Source: Lytechinus pictus (Eukaryota; Echinodermata; Echinoidea; Temnopleuroida; Toxopneustidae). Taken from it: a stretch of DNA of 64,000 nucleotides. The stretch covers positions 24,875,501 to 24,939,500 of the forward strand of contig NC_087257.1 of the NCBI RefSeq assembly GCF_037042905.1, read 5' to 3'. The position numbers were made by a program, and so were the translations under genes. Shown one piece after another: positions 48,000-60,600 of this stretch. How positions within the stretch are numbered: the first letter of the stretch is position 1; every line of letters starts with the position of its first letter. The notes under the pieces are model-generated. The model saw nothing but the letters and a program-made list of their open reading frames with translations, searched no databases and had not been told where the DNA came from.

Positions 48000-50460
48000 A
48001 GGCTTAGTGGACATTTGCTCCGGCGACAATTGCTCCGATGGAAAATCTAAACATTAAGCGAAACATAAAAGCTAACCTCCAAAACTAAATACACCCTAAT
48101 CGTAATCATGACAATATTCTCAACCAAAAACTTTATCGCAATCCTAACACTAATCCTATGCCTTCTGAGATATTAATTGTCGCATGAGTATATGTCGTGT
48201 CACCTTAAAGGGACATGTAGTACTGTTTCGAACACTGCATGTGGCAATTCATTAAAGGGGGTGGGAGAGGCAAGCATGATTTCCACTGATACACACATTG
48301 AACTTGATCTGTTGATTTCATTTCCAGATTTCATCTGAAGTTGTCGAATTTCTTTAAAATTTAATTATGAACCCAAAGGCCCGTATTCTGATAGCGTGGT
48401 TGAACTTAACCCTGGTCTAAGTGTGGTAATAAACTGCCATATTTAAACCTAGGTCTTGATTACTATGGTATTTGATATTAATTTTTATGAATCTATGAAC
48501 ATTCAAACAAGACATTGTTTCCTATTTCTTTTAACACACCCAAAGTGATGTACCGACGCCAGCTTGTGTAATATCAGCCACATGTGTAAAAACACTGTAC
48601 CCACTAACGTATATAAAAATATTTCCCACACAATCATGTCATACTAGCGCACTTTACCAACAAGAGGCATTAATTTTGAACTATATACCCACAAATGCGA
48701 TGCACTTTACTCTCTAAATGCAATATTTTTAGGTTGCACCTCCTCGATTTTACAACGAATGTTCCATATGATATGAATGCAGGGGCTGCGATCCCGGGGG
48801 GGGGGGGGGGGCAGGGGTTTCACAGTGCCCCCACTTTTTGAAGCAATATACAGTTTTCCCTTTTAATCCAAGAACTTTGCCCCTTTCATCTTAGAAGGAC
48901 CCGTTTTATGTGTTAAAGTGTGCCCCTTTACCTTTTTTATGAATATAAGTGCCCATTCTCGTATCAGCTAGTTTCCATTCCTTAAAACCGCTCTTTTCAT
49001 GCCCTATCATTGCCCGTTTTCCTTATTTCGCAATCTTATCCCTTCTAAAAGTGCATATTTAAATGATAAAAATCCTTTTAAAATGTTCCTCTCGCCCCTT
49101 TAACCCTATCTAGCCCCCCTCTCAACGAGTCGTGCGATATTTTCGTCGCGCAAATTTTTCTTGACCGCGCTGCTCGCTGACTTTTACTTTCAAGTCTTGC
49201 ACAACTTTTGAGACTAATTTTTTCAACCAAAAATCATAAATGTATGATTATTTTTAGTTTTGCTGGCCTAAATGTATGTATTGTATGCTGTTTATGATCT
49301 TAGCAGAGTCCCCAACGAATTTCCTTGAAAAAAACATTGAAAAACAAAAGGTCCAAAAAACAGAGAAATACATAAAAAATTGCAAAAAACAATATAATAA
49401 ATAAGAAATTGATCTGATATCACATTTTTTTTAATGTAAACTTGCTAAGAACATCACAAAAGGTTTCTATGCCAAAAATTAGAAAATTTTGAGCTTTATT
49501 TATGGAGTTAGAAGAAAAGGTATGATTTCGCATACTAATTACGCATAAACTAGCATAATTACGTAATAACGATTTGCATGAAATAAATTACTATACAATT
49601 TTGTAGATTATATCCCAGACAACATGCGTGCCAATTTTCGGTGCGATCGCGCGGTTGACGGCCGAGATCTCAAGGGGGGGGGGGGGGGCTGGGAGGCCCT
49701 CCCCCCGGCCACATGAACTCAAAAAATACCCTGGCCTCGTTAGGGTTATGTTGCCCATTTTCAGAGTGAAATTCTTCTTCTGTAGTGTGTTCATTTTCAC
49801 CTTTGATCAAGTGCCCCATATGAATATTCTGATAAATGCCCCTTCTCTTCTGGTTTGTTCAAATGTCCAATTTGCTAATATAAGGTAAATGTATTTGCAA
49901 TTAGCGTCCTTTCTTTTATACAGGGGGATCTGAGCCGAGGGAGGGGGGGCACTTGTCCCATTAAGAAATGGACCTCGTTCCATGGACCCCAAAAGTTTTC
50001 AAGACCAAGAAAAAGACAAGTCAGAAGAAAAGGAAAGAAAAGTGGTGAAATATGATAGTGCTTTCTATGTCAAAATCTATCACAATTTTTTTTTTCATTA
50101 AAAGTTTCAAAATCTTGCTCGCTCGCTCGCAGCTTTAAAAAAATGTTGCCCCATACGCCATGTTTGCCCCCCTCAATCATTTTGCTCATTACCCTACTAG
50201 GGTACTTATGCTATTTTGTTTTTATAAAAGTTTTTTTTATATTTCAAGTGCCCTTTTCAAAAGAGGAAGTGCCCTTTTCGCTGTGCCCTCCATTCCCCCT
50301 ATCAATTTTGCTCTGCCGACCCATGCTGGTAGTCTCCTTTTCCAGACTCAATGCGACCTTACCCTACAAGATGAAGGCTATTAGTCTACTTTTTAATACT
50401 CAGTCTTGGCCATATATTCTTCCAAAACAACAGGATTAACGCCATACCTGGACTAGCTAA
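48000..50460. other. Intergenic DNA, nothing recognised
   Basis: AT-rich, with long G-runs near 48798 and 49673. A MITE-like left end (GGCCCGTATTCTGA) lies at 48382. No exon supported. Confidence 0.4.
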
Positions 50461-50464
50461 GCGT

Positions 50465-51480
50465 AGTCTTTTCTCCAAACCCGGTGGTTAAAAAGAGAAA
50501 TAAACTTTAAAAATTAGACCTCACCATCTTCTAAACCATTGCCATGTAATCAAGCATATGGATATAGAGTTATTATTTTCTCCAGACCCAGTCATTTAAA
50601 ATAAAAAAAATCAAGAATCTTCAAAACTTCAATCCTGTCATCTTTAATACTAAGACCCTGTAATGTAGCCCATGGGTATACAGCGTAATTATACAGTGGG
50701 TGTACAGTGTAGTTGTTTTAATAAATGGGTATGGAGTAAAGACTATGCTATAGGTACCCGTGCTTTATTATAGACTATTAGTTTGGAAGATGATGGGTCT
50801 TAGTATTCAAGTTTTGTAATCACCAGGTTTGGAGTAAAGACTCTATATCAATTTTTCCCACAGAGATGAGACAGTGGGGTCGTCAAATTGAAGATCTCCT
50901 ATTTTTTATAACAGCGTATGGGGTAAAGACTATGCTCTTATATCCATGCTTTCTTACAGGGTCTTATTTTTGAAGATTATAACATAATTTTTAACGGGTC
51001 TGGAGTAAAGACTACGATATGTACCCTTGGTTTATAACGGAGTCTTAGTCTTGGGTCTTAATTCTGAAGGTTTTTTAATCAAAGGTCTGGAGAAAAGACA
51101 ACGCTGTATATCCATCTTTTTTTCACAGGAACGAGACTGTGGGGTCTTGAAAAATTGTTAAAATAAACGGGTCTGGGCCGTATAAGCTAAAACAACAACA
51201 ACAACAACGTATTCCATAGGAATTAGACGGTGAGGTATTAAATTAATTTTTTTTTAATTGATACAACAAGGTCTAGGGTAAAGACTACATTCTATATTCA
51301 TTTCTACAATGTCTTAATTTGGTATAGACGGTGAGGTGTTGCAGTTTTTTAAATAAATGGCTATGCTCCTTATGTATGCTTTAGTACAGGATCTTAGTTC
51401 AGAAGGATCTTCAAAATATTAAATGACCGGGTCTGGAGCATTAAAAGACTACACTCTACATCCATGTTATTCTAAACGAT
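50465..51480. repeat. Degenerate GTCTGGAGTAAAGACTA repeat array
   Basis: GGTCTGGAGTAAAGACTA-like words occur near 50729, 50820, 50928, 50998, 51089 (GGAGAAAAGAC), 51270 and 51425. Several are followed by a TATATCCATGCTTT word and a CAGGGTCTTA word. Reverse-orientation forms lie at 50466 and 50580. Confidence 0.65.
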
Positions 51481-51509
51481 ATTGGGTCTTCAATTTAAGG
51501 TTGGTGCCC

Positions 51510-51876
51510 CCCCCCCCCCTGCCTCTCTGAAAAGCGTTTCATTGCCGATGTCACTGTAGCTTCTCCCTTATGCAGGCATGTTTCACATTTTTAACAGTAA
51601 TTTTATGAAACATTTCATGAGAAATAGATTTTATATGGATAAATGCAGTGATTTGCACATATCCCGGAGGTTTGCACTTTTCCCGTGAAAATTGTTCATT
51701 TGCACATATCCCGTCGTCACGTTTGCAAAGATGCCGTTGATAAATTTTGACAGATTTGCACATTTCCCGGCGTGGCGTTTGCACAAATTCCGTTGTTTGC
51801 ACAAATCCCGGCGAAATTTTGCACATATACCGTTGTTTGCACATATCCCGGCGTTTGCACATATCACGGCTCCACA
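51510..51876 (-). repeat. GTGCAAA element, copy 2, uninterrupted
   Basis: The reverse complement matches 46630-46873 and 47857-47998 consecutively, lacking the DR1 element. It is therefore an unoccupied version of the insertion site. Confidence 0.85.
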
Positions 51877-51879
51877 CCC

Positions 51880-53380
51880 CATCCACACACAAAGAAAGTA
51901 CTTCGTAAGTATAATTGATATAATTTGCCAGAACAAAACAATTGTAATTCACCGGGACTTTGTTTTAAATAATGACGGATTACACGGGATATTTTTCAAA
52001 AGCCTGAATCATTTCCGATTGTCTTCGAGAAAGTGTCATGTTGATCTGGATTATTAAATCTGTTTGATGACTGTCCTATTTTATAAATAATATCAAGCTA
52101 CGAAAGACGCTACAAGCGGCGGGCATAATGTTAGCGAAACTTGCCTTGCAATAATTATTCTGAATTGTATAAGCTTGATTTGAAATTTGCAGATGTACTT
52201 AGCGTGATATTTAGAACAAATTATTAAAACAAAATACATTTTTAGCCAAGCTAAAAATACTGTCGAACTTTGTTAAAATTGTCAGGAAAATTTTTAATTC
52301 TATTACAGGTTTGTTTGTTTGTTATGGGGGAGGTGTTAAAAATCTAAGTATCATTGGTATACATAACCAATCTTCTTGCTCGACCGCTACGTTCCCTCGC
52401 GGTCACACACCGCCGCGGCGGTCCCTTCAATGCAATGTTATTAATTTTGATATAATTTAATGGTCATAGAGTAGAAATATCAAGCTTCATTAGTTAAAGC
52501 AATTAATTTCCTCACTCATCGCTAATTAATCACTTTACAGTGACAGCATCTTATTGGATCCTAATATGCTGTCACAGTCCTCCATTCATAACTTCACGAA
52601 TAGTTTTGTAAAAGCGGACCTTGGTTATGAATGATCTCTGACCAGTCAGGTTGATTCTGACAAAGATAAAAACCAGCGGTGATAGAATGAGAAACTGGCG
52701 TATGATGAGTCACTTTTTGGCGGGAGGGGTGCGCATGCGAAAAAAGTAGGTGAAAATAAAGGAATGATTATTCATGTATAAAAACATACAAAATAGAGGA
52801 GGTTTCAGCAGGTATGAATTCAATTTTTTAATTCAATTTTAGTTTTGGCAGGGAAGGCTAGAACTAAACTTTCATGATGATTTAGGTTTGTGATTTTTTG
52901 TCACATGACAAGGGCCATTTGAATAGCCATTTGTTGAATATGAATGGAAAGTATTTTCCCCACTGACTGTTCAGTTTCCATTCACTTCACCCAAAACGTA
53001 TAAATAAGAGAGGTCTGTACCTAAGGTCCCTCATTAGGTCGTGTGTGATGTCCGGGTAAAGTCAATGAAAAGCTGAGGAGTCGCTCTTTGACATCCGGTA
53101 AATCTAAATTTTGATTACCAATAATTTGAGACACACCGTAGTGAATGACAAGCGAAATTTGTACCACCCACCAAACTACTACTTTAAAATAGATAATGAG
53201 ATTTCATATACTTGAAACCCAATATTCAATATGTATCCGTTATTTTGCAAATCATGATAGCTTTTAATCTGAATTTAAATCGCAATCCGCTAATCCATTC
53301 TTCTCTTATCCTTCCTCTTCCTCTTCGTCTTAATTTCAGTCTTGTTCTTATTCTCATTGTTGTTCTCCTTGTTCTTTTTT
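51880..53380. other. Intergenic DNA, nothing recognised
   Basis: AT-rich with a short GC-rich patch (52395-52425) and no supported exon or element. Confidence 0.4.
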
Positions 53381-53394
53381 TGTAGTTCTTGTTG

Positions 53395-53570
53395 TTGTTG
53401 TTGTTCTTCTTCTTCTTCTCCTACTCCTCCTTCTCCTCCACCTCCTCCTTCTTCTTCTTCTTCTTCTTCTTCATCTTCTTCTTCATCTTCTTCTTCTTCT
53501 TCATCTTCTTCTTCATCATCATCTTCTTCTTCTTCTTCATCATCTTCTTCTTTTTTAATTGCTTGCTTCC
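53395..53570. repeat. (TTC/CTT)n pyrimidine tract
   Basis: TTC-rich low complexity (Ser- or Phe-rich spurious frames). A complementary GAA tract is at 55240-55400, and another at 62455-62520. Confidence 0.9.
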
Positions 53571-54059
53571 TCTCTTATATTCTTCTCCCCTGATCCTCTT
53601 CATTCTATTTTCTATTTCTTCTTGTTGCTTTACTTCAAAATCACCCTGAAGTTGATATGCAGTCTACATACCAAAATAGTAAGACGAATGGATGGGACCC
53701 AAAATGATTAACATGACTATCGTAATAAATATGAAATTGACTGGTGTAATGTAAAATTGAAAAATCATGCCTGTAGTTACATTTCGTCTACCACATTTAG
53801 CAAATTCCTTCGTTTTTTTTGGTTTTGGAGGGAAGTCTTGTAAATTTCTTCAAGATGGAAGTGATGTTTTAACCTTCTCGGGAATTTCCGATCTGATTAT
53901 CTATTCCGATCTCCAGCCACGAACAGACCAGAAGGGGTTGTACAGGCTGTGCCAGCAAAATGTTTATTCTAATATTGCGTATTATAATGTTTCTCAAAAT
54001 TACATAGGTACTTATATGTTTTCTATCATTTCAAACTAATGATGGTAAGGTAACGCGCA

Positions 54060-54220
54060 TTACACTCTTAAAAAGTTTACCCAATATTGGGTAAAATTTC
54101 GAACATGCATGTTTGTTGAGTAAAAAGATACCAATTGGGGGAAAATTTACCCAGTAAACATGCATGTTCCCTTCTTACCCAATATTGGGTAAATGTTTAT
54201 TCTTTGTTTTTAGAGTGTAA
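54060..54220. mobile_element. MITE with TTACACTCT..AAAAA ends
   Basis: TTACACTCTTAAAAAG at the left pairs with TTTTTAGAGTGTAA at the right. Inside, TTTACCCAATATTGGGTAA occurs near each end and ACATGCATGTT twice. Confidence 0.85.
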
Positions 54221-54245
54221 TCGAGGGGAAAGGAGTGGCACACCT

Positions 54246-54409
54246 GGGGGCCGTTTCATAAAGCTGTTCGTAAGTTAAAAGCGACTTTAAGAAGACTGGT
54301 GATCCTTTCTTACGCGCTTAGCCATCGCCAATGAATATACCATTTACCACAAGAAAGGATCACCAGTCAAAGTCGCTCTCAACTTACGAACAACTTTATG
54401 AAACACCCA
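54246..54409. mobile_element. Hairpin MITE with GTTTCATAAAG ends
   Basis: GTTTCATAAAGCTGTTCGTAAG pairs with CTTACGAACAACTTTATGAAAC, and GACTGGTGATCCTTTCTT with AAGAAAGGATCACCAGTC; about 35 nt separate the arms. Confidence 0.88.
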
Positions 54410-55239
54410 CCTGGAGTAGGCCGGGACCCTATCAGATTACTATTTATCATGACATTGTTTTTTTTTCTCTCTCTCTTTTTTTTTAATCAGAATATAAGTT
54501 CAAGGTTCCTGATCTAATGAAATAGTGCATGTAATGTGTCGCAGTTAGCTCAATTCATAGGGCGGGGCAAGGAGATTATGATGGACAATTGTGATCTATA
54601 ATATATCAGTGTATGATCGTATCAAAATGACCAAATTCCATGACAGTTTATTTCGAGCCAATGAAGAAGAGAAACTGTATTTCATGTAAGTCCGATGAGA
54701 ATTTTTGTCCGTTTTTATTTATTTTGCGTTTGTTTGTGTGTGAATTTCCGGGATATAACTTACTCACACTGTGCTGAATAAGTAGCAATACCCGTTTCAT
54801 ATGCTGTTAAAGTATAGCAGTACCCCGTGTTAAACTCAATTTGGCAAAGAAATTGAATTTTGTTTTTCTTATTCATATACTCATATGTAAGTCTATATGT
54901 TACACCATCAAAGTGTAATATGCAGTATATTCGTTCGGAGGTCTTTTTTATGAAACACTTTATACCCATCCCCGAAAAGGAAACCACCATTGATCAAACT
55001 ATCTATTTAAGACACAATACTGGCACCATTTTTGTCTCGCAGTTACATGAAACGACATAATTCTAATTTTTCTATCACATCACAAGTGTTCTCTCATAAT
55101 CAATTTTGATAGCATGCACTTCTGTGTCACATGACAATAAAGATATTGCGGTTAGGTGGTAATTGAAGAGTAGATATGAATGTTAGCATAATATTGTGTA
55201 AGCTTGGTAGAATGGAGGGGAAGGAAGACCATGAGAAAG

Positions 55240-55400
55240 AAAGAAAGATATAAAAGAAAGAAAGGGAGAAAGAAAGAAAGAAAAAGACAAAGGAATAGGA
55301 GGAGGAGAAGAAGAAGAAGAAGAAAAAGAAGAAAAGAAAAAGAAGAAGAAGAAGAAAGAGGAAGAAGAAGAAGGGAGAAGAAGGAGGAGAAGAGGAAATG
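55240..55400. repeat. (GAA)n purine tract
   Basis: AGAAAGAAAG and GAAGAAGAAG low complexity with no coding support. Confidence 0.9.
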
Positions 55401-56050
55401 AGCGGAGACAAGGCTAAAGTGTACTTAAAAAGAAAAGAAGTTTAAACAAATAATGAAATGGAGAAATTTTAATCTCCATACTTCTTCCAGAAATTAAAAC
55501 AAGACATATTTTGTACTGATCGACAGATGGCGCTATGCAAACATGATATTCGGTTAGATTACTTTGTCATATTTATTCGGTTCAACTGTCCAAATTATTT
55601 GACGGGTGCAACTTGCTTTGAAGTAGGAACGTTGGCACTACAGCATGTACAGGGAGGCAGGGGGCATAAAGGCCCTTTTAGGGTGACCACCCCCTATGAT
55701 TCTTTAAGTATGTGGCAAGGGGGGGGGGGTAAGGGGAAAAAGAAGAACACTAAAAAAGAAAGGATAAATACTAGTAGGTCTGCATCCCTGTGTCTCTCTG
55801 TTCATTTCATATTGAAACAAATGTTATACTCCGAGGCACATGAGAAAAATCATTTAACCGTTGGCTCAGTTCCATTGTCTTCAGACAATAACAGGTCTGC
55901 CATTCTTAATTTACAACCTTCACTTCATAATTATTTACAAAAAATCTGTATTGACACATTATTCTAAATATTTGGACTTCAATTTCCAATAACACAAAAA
56001 CCATCCCCAATCTGATTCCAATACGATTTTTTTATTACATTACATCCACA

Positions 56051-56273
56051 TATACACTGCAAAAAATCCGGTGTTGATTTAACAGCAGCCCGGAATCTAT
56101 GTCCACACCAGAGAAGTGTTAAACAACACCAGTTTCGTTTTGGTCTAACACCAGAAAGGTGTTTATACAACACCTATTAGTATTTAAGCAGCATCGATTT
56201 GAATGCTTCTCTGGTGTGGATATATATAGATTCCGGGCTGGTGTTAAATCAACACCGGAGTTTTTGCAGTATA
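56051..56273. mobile_element. MITE with ACTGCAAAAA ends
   Basis: CACTGCAAAAAATCCGGTG at the left is mirrored by CACCGGAGTTTTTGCAGTA at the right. Inner arms AGCCCGGAATCTAT and ATAGATTCCGGGCT and GTGTTGATTTAA/TTAAATCAACAC also pair. CACACCAGAGAAG repeats in both arms. Confidence 0.88.
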
Positions 56274-56279
56274 GTTACT

Positions 56280-57350
56280 TATCGGATTCATTATTCAACA
56301 CATTATCATGATAATCAGAAAAATGAAATATCTGTTTACCACCTGACAAATTGAATTCGTAGAAATCATATTTGATAACTATTCCATTATCATTATACTA
56401 CTCATAACAGTTCGTACTTTGATGAACAACCTACTTTATTAACTTATTATGCTTATTGTGGCGTTCAACGCATACTCTAACAGAATGATGTCCTCATTCC
56501 GTATAAGAGCTCTACAATAACTTTAAGTTTGATTATCATTTAATATCGTTTTGTAATTATATTCTTATCATTTTTTAAGCTACACGTATACATATTCGAC
56601 CACTTCACAAAATACTCCTGTCTCACATTCTATAACAAACGTTACTTCTTTGGGTTGTTAAAAGAACCCTCCCAGACATTTGAAATGACATCAATGAAAT
56701 GTTTTTTTATGATGAATTGCAGGAAACTGTGATTGTTGTAAATAATGCATCATTTTGCCTAACCTTTTCCTTCTGTTGCATAATAAATGATAATTAACGG
56801 GATATTTTACTTTAAAAACCATAATACATAAATATCAATCTAAATTGTATATCAAATCCACCGACAGCTCATTCTGATGTGTGAAGTACTCATACACATG
56901 GGACTCGACCAGGTTTTACGTTTAGCCCAATGTGTTGTTTTCGACAATGTTTAGTAATCAATAATCTTTAGAAGACCTATATCCTAAGAACTAAGCACGT
57001 CAGCCACGATTTTCCACGGTTGACATGAGAACAACGAAAACCAATTACCATTGAGGAAGAATCTCGGCGTTTGAACGTCGCGTCGTTCTGGAGAGCTTTT
57101 CATGAAATGACTTGTCGGACGTTTTATTCGACAGTTACCATAGTAACTGTGCCTCTCAGCCAATCAAAGAAAGTTGTTAGATCTGACAACTTGCAAGATG
57201 AAAAATGTCGATGAAATGCTCCCCTGTTCACAAAATCAACGCTTCTTTTTATAAAGAATGTCATAAAAATCGGGAAGGGAATGCGGTATGTGCCCGCATG
57301 CGCGTAAAGGGATTATCCCACTGGGATTAAATGCGTAATTCTCAGACCTA
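56280..57350. other. 3' flank of FReD 2
   Basis: AT-rich with no supported exon; it holds the candidate poly(A) signal. Confidence 0.4.
57123..57128 (-). terminator. Candidate poly(A) signal of FReD 2
   Basis: TTTATT on + (AATAAA on -) lies 275 nt downstream of the FReD 2 stop. For FReD 1 a comparable hexamer is at 31311-31316, 613 nt past its stop. Neither is proven. Confidence 0.4.
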
Positions 57351-57402
57351 AATATCCAAAAATACCCTCGTACATCGATCCATTCTGTCCTTTATGTCAG
57401 CG

Positions 57403-57662
57403 TCAAAACGGCGGTGGTAACGGTCTGATCTTGATCTCGACGAACTTGAGCGAGTAGCTATACCCTTTCCAGGTATTCCAGACAACCCCCGTGGCGTAGT
57501 CACTCGTTGGTCCACCCAGGTAGAGGCCGTTAAGATTGACTGTGTGGCAGCTGGTGTACCACCAAGCGCCGGAGTATTCGGACGCACAGTTGCCGCTCCA
57601 TCGGTCGTTGTCTGCGTCGAAGGTAGAGAACTGGGCGCCGTTGTGGGGACTCAAAGCGTCAC
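57403..57662 (-). CDS. FReD 2 exon 4: C-terminal subdomain and stop
   Basis: The acceptor is TTTTTCAG|GTGACGC. The 260 nt encode [46 protein letters not shown] and end KIRPLPPPF then TGA. The calcium loop and the cysteine pair are intact, so nothing suggests a pseudogene. Confidence 0.92.
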
Positions 57663-60600
57663 CTGAAAAAAACAAAAAAAAAAAGAAATTGGAGCGTTGG
57701 TGAAAATGATGATGGCTTCTCTCTTTTTTTCTCAGATTGGTTTATCCTATGACTGCAGTTGTTGTCAAGCAATTCAAATAAATCGTGCATGGGTAATGTA
57801 CTGACGTGTTTTGATTTGTTTTTTTAAGAAAGAAAATTATTCACAAATTTCGAAACTCCCTATGAAAGTGAAAAGTTGCCATACCGTATCGATTTTCTCA
57901 CATCACAGTGATAACCAATTCATGCTTTCTTCTTTTTACATTTTGCTTTCCCTATTCTTCTTCTTTTCTCCCTTCTTTCACTTCTTGCAAAATCATAGGG
58001 GCGATCGCACCCTGACCTCCTGTACCCCAGCCCCTGTTTTCCCAGTTATAATCAAATCGATCGCATTTTACCTGCGGTTGACGATGGGTCGTACCGCCGT
58101 ACGGTCAGCGAGTAATTCTTAGCCGCGTCGGACACCGATATGAAGCGGTATACCGCGTGTGCCTCTTCGTACTGGAAATCCTGCAGGTCTATCCGGACTT
58201 CTGTTGGTCCCTGGTGGGTAAGTAGGTGAATCCATTCCAAGCCAAGCCAGAACTCCCCATCCAAGAAACCGAAGCCTTTGGTGTAATCCTGCCAACCGCG
58301 GTAGAAGTTGAGGTTACCGTTAAACCGGCGTTGAATTACCTGGGATATGCCGGTTGAAAAAGATGACATGAAATGATTGCCTAAATTAATTTTCATATAA
58401 TTTTAGTTGATTATAACAGTTACAAAGAGGGATGGGGAGGTCTGTCCACAAGGTATTTTGGAGAAATAAGTTTCGATTAGAGTTGCCAAGAAACACCTTG
58501 AGAGAAATTTGTAGTTCTTCTCATCACCATGATCATGCGTGACCATTTTTTTTTACATATAAGAATTTGTTGTGTTTACTTGTTTCGTTGGCATGATCAT
58601 GGGGCTCAAAACACTATCCCCTCCTAGACCATGAAGACGAGTAGCTCCAGGGAGTAAGAGATAATGAGAATGACTTTCTAGTCCTTGCATTTTTCGAATT
58701 TGGAAATAGGCAGATCTGTTTCCCGTCTTATTAGGGAGATGCCAAACAGGAAGAGACATCTTCCTGGTCTTACGAATCGCGATGGATCTAAACTTGTAGT
58801 TTAGAGATTTGAATTTTATATCATTCGAAATATAATTTCGATATGAATCAAAGCAACTCTTTGTAAGACGGAGACCAGGTATTCGGTTTGGAGTCGGCTA
58901 CGTTGGTGTGACCGAAGAATGAATTGCCGGTCCGGTCTTACCGTCCATCCTCCGCCGTCCCTCTGTTGGTCGCAGTAGACCTCTCTCTTGCTACAGCTCT
59001 CAAGGTCAGAGACATAGACAGTGTACACACCATCTCGACCGCCGCCAAATTCCAATATGTCCTTACAGTTCTTGGCTAATGGTACGGGCACTGCATGCAA
59101 AAAGGAATAAAATATTAAAGGGGGAACTAAATTTGATCATGATAATTTGGCATTAAACGTCCGGTCAGATCTTATAAAGATAAATAATAAATTGTACAAC
59201 CCCAACTATATTCTAATGTTTTGCAATTCCTAATGTCTTCCACTTACCACCCCTCTCTCTATCTCTCGCTTCTCTGGAACTCTCACCCCCGTGAAAAAAA
59301 GCTCAGCCCTTCCCTTTTTTTAATATTTAGTACGACCATGACGACACTGATTGTTACTAAGATTCTATCGATCTTGACTAGAAGTGTCGATGCCCGTCTG
59401 ACCCTCTAACTAGTCAAATATAATAATAATAGTGATGATAATATGCATTTATAAAGCGCCATCTATCTAGAAATATTCTATTCCGAGGCGCGTTGTTACC
59501 CCGGTTTTAGCTCGAGCTGCCTTTCAGCGCTCATGAATTCAAGGAAATGATCCTGCCAGGTACCCATTCACCTCACCTGGGTTGAGTGCAGAACTCATAA
59601 CTAGATGTAAAAAAGTCAAATATGTGGATTGAGTTATTTAGGACGTTATGACATGATGCAGTATAATAGGGGAGGGATGGGGTACGGGGCGTTATCCGGT
59701 GCCCGTGGGCTGCACATGACTGGTTCATATGACCTGCTTGAGACGTTTATAGAGTTATAGTAATTGAACCTTTAGGGATGTATCTAATTTTGACACACAT
59801 TTTAATACCTGTGGAAATGGTGGAAGCTAGCATAAACAGCATCTGAACATGGAAAGTATTAATTATGTTAATGACCAGAAGAAACCGATTATTGTCTCAC
59901 ACTGAAGTTCTTCGTTTATATATCAACTCAAAATAAAAATATAGCGGTTGCTTCAACGATAATAAAATGACGCCTCACAGAATTTTTCAGATATGAACGA
60001 ATGACGGAAAGGTAATGTAATTAGATTATGGAATTTTGGGAGATATTTTGAGGTCAAGTCAATCTTGACGTTCATATGCCATAATAATCAATATAATGAT
60101 TGTGGGCATTAACGGAAAGACAAGACAAGATATCGAGGAAGATATTTTCAAATTGAGATAAAAAGGAGATGTTGTATATGAAATCAAAGTCAAAGTCAAT
60201 TTCAGATATTAACTAAATCAATCGAAAATCAGACTTGATTTGCAGTGGAGGGGGGATCAACCCTTTTATCTGCTGACAATAAATAGATAAAAATGTGAAT
60301 CAAATCTGAATTTGTAATTGCTTTAGTTAAAATCTGACATTGAATTCGAATTAAAATGTGAATTTGGATTTAAATTTGAAAAAAAAGAGTTAGAATTTAT
60401 TTTTTTTCAATTTCAATTTGAATACGAACATAATAGGACTACTCGCTTCGAGACAAAAAAAAATCTTGGAAGTTCTTGAGATTGACAATGTTTTAAACTT
60501 TTAATTCCATCTTTCGTCCCGTCTCATTATGAGCTGAAGAGGGTGACGAAGATAATTGATATGGCAGGAAACCTGTGTTTGGTCTGATATCCTAAGAGAG

